Shown here: one piece after another, positions 63,569 through 64,000 of the stretch
Layout of the letters: each line of letters begins with the position of its first letter
Numbering within the stretch: the stretch's first letter is position 1
Program-made: the position numbers and the translations under genes
From: Cupriavidus sp. BIS7
Lineage (GTDB): Bacteria > Pseudomonadota > Gammaproteobacteria > Burkholderiales > Burkholderiaceae
Reading direction: 5' to 3'
Length of the DNA: 64,000 bases
Assembly: GCF_000292345.1 (NCBI RefSeq)
Contig: NZ_ALOU01000019.1
Coordinates: 1-64,000 of the forward strand
Notes under the pieces: model-generated
What the model was told of the DNA's origin: nothing
The model's input: the letters and a program-made list of their open reading frames with translations, nothing else
Database searches by the model: none

Positions 63569-63666
63569 GGACGAGCCTGACCCTCGGCACTGGTGGAAAA
63601 CGGCTGTGGCTGCTTCGTTCCCGACCTGACCAGGTTGACCGCGCCGCCATGCGAGGAGGCCCGTCC
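63569..63666 (-). ncRNA. ffs: Signal recognition particle 4.5S RNA
   Basis: The minus strand reads GGTCAGGTCGGGAACGAAGC followed by AGCC, the universally conserved apical loop of bacterial 4.5S RNA (domain IV). The ends pair: GGACGGGCC at the 5' end with GGCTCGTCC at the 3' end, and CCTCG with CGAGG further in. The ends are estimated to within a few bases. It is followed by a T-rich tail on the minus strand (CTGTTTTTC). It forms the ribonucleoprotein with Ffh to target membrane proteins. Confidence 0.93.
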
Positions 63667-63673
63667 GAGCGGC

Positions 63674-63679
63674 ATTGTA
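63674..63679 (-). promoter_or_regulatory. -10 element of ffs
   Basis: TACAAT on the minus strand lies 8 bases before the predicted 5' end of 4.5S RNA. A -35 element is not clear (TTGGGA lies 19 bp upstream). Confidence 0.55.
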
Positions 63680-63829
63680 ACGCATCCTTTGGCGGTGCTC
63701 CCAATTTCGTACAATTGCCAAGGGCTTTGGTTGGTTATTTGATCTGACGCGGGGTTGGCATCCGTTCGTGCTGGCAGCATGGCGGGCGGCTATTTGATGC
63801 CGATAGGTTCTCATCTGACAGGCTGGGAC

Positions 63830-64000
63830 ATGAACGCAAACGACCAGATCCTCCGCGGTGCGCTCGCGCCGCAAGACATCTCCATTGAAGTCCTCCAGGA
63901 AAAGTACGCCAAGGGCGAAGAGCAGACCATCGACGACGTGCGTCGTCGCGTGGCGCGCGCGCTGGCCGAAGTGGAGGCCGCCGACAAACGCGAAGCGTGG
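63830..64000 (+). CDS. nrdJ: Coenzyme B12-dependent (class II) ribonucleotide reductase, N-terminus (incomplete)
   Basis: The first 57 codons only. MNANDQILRGALAPQDISIE then VLQEKYAKGEEQTIDDVRRRVARALAEVEAADK matches the start of adenosylcobalamin-dependent ribonucleoside-diphosphate reductases of Burkholderiaceae, where the ALAPQDIS and VLxEKYAKGxE segments are highly conserved. The enzyme would provide deoxynucleotides with or without oxygen. ATG 63830 is preceded by GGCTGGGAC, a weak ribosome binding site. The catalytic part lies outside the window. Confidence 0.8.
   Translation, partial: MNANDQILRGALAPQDISIEVLQEKYAKGEEQTIDDVRRRVARALAEVEAADKREAW

Overview
The window looks like chromosomal DNA of a GC-rich betaproteobacterium of the Burkholderiaceae, most likely Cupriavidus or a close relative of Ralstonia. 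The evidence is the gene families and gene order: a Burkholderiales-type porin, fabI, yejABEF, gltX, tRNA Ala-Glu-Asp sets, rpmE2, mtfA, rho, trxA, an AddAB-like helicase-nuclease pair, the 4.5S RNA gene and a coenzyme B12 type ribonucleotide reductase. I saw no insertion sequence, prophage, integrase or CRISPR array.

Region 1 (1-2.3 kb) holds the start of a porin gene, a small ABM-like protein and an adenylate-cyclase/FHA fusion. Region 2 (2.3-33.2 kb) is an accessory island that appears to be controlled by oxygen. It encodes its own FNR-type [4Fe-4S] regulator at 2956-3741. Nine promoters carry an FNR box (TTGAT/C-N4-ATCAA or a close variant) whose centre lies exactly 31 bp from the centre of a TANNNT -10 element, which is the geometry of class II FNR promoters. 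A tenth site in front of hsp20 is weaker. Controlled genes include a flavodoxin, two paralogous BON-domain proteins, a complete second rotary ATPase of the N-type (atpDCQBEFAG order, no atpR), a nitroreductase followed by two small proteins and a second FtsH, two universal stress proteins, a CBS-pair protein, an AMP/thymidine phosphorylase, Hsp20 and proteins of unknown function. An APH/P-loop fusion protein, an LRAT-fold protein, a beta-CASP nuclease, an orphan NarL-type regulator and a four-gene ABC/HlyD/outer-membrane-factor exporter sit among them. The content parallels the mycobacterial DosR dormancy regulon and recalls the low-oxygen-activated (lxa) locus of Burkholderia cenocepacia. I infer an anoxia survival programme: limited ATP hydrolysis to maintain membrane potential, protein quality control and nucleotide salvage.

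Region 3 (33.3-34.7 kb) is a nickel/cobalt module (dmeF-dmeR) with a clear RcnR-type operator. Region 4 (34.8-46.7 kb) contains an alkylsulfatase with a divergent LysR regulator, fabI, the yejABEF peptide/microcin C-type importer, an NlpC/P60 hydrolase and a patatin-like lipoprotein.

Region 5 (46.8-56 kb) is housekeeping: gltX, two identical tRNA-Ala/Glu/Asp sets each with its own promoter and terminator, a MATE exporter, an ArnT-like membrane glycosyltransferase, rpmE2, mtfA, rho and trxA. Region 6 (56.4-64 kb) has a small protein, the AddB-like and AddA-like genes with a 4 bp overlap, ffs on the opposite strand, and the first 57 codons of nrdJ.

Work was by eye. Domain calls come from motif recognition without database searches. 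Starts were chosen from ribosome binding sites and family N-termini.
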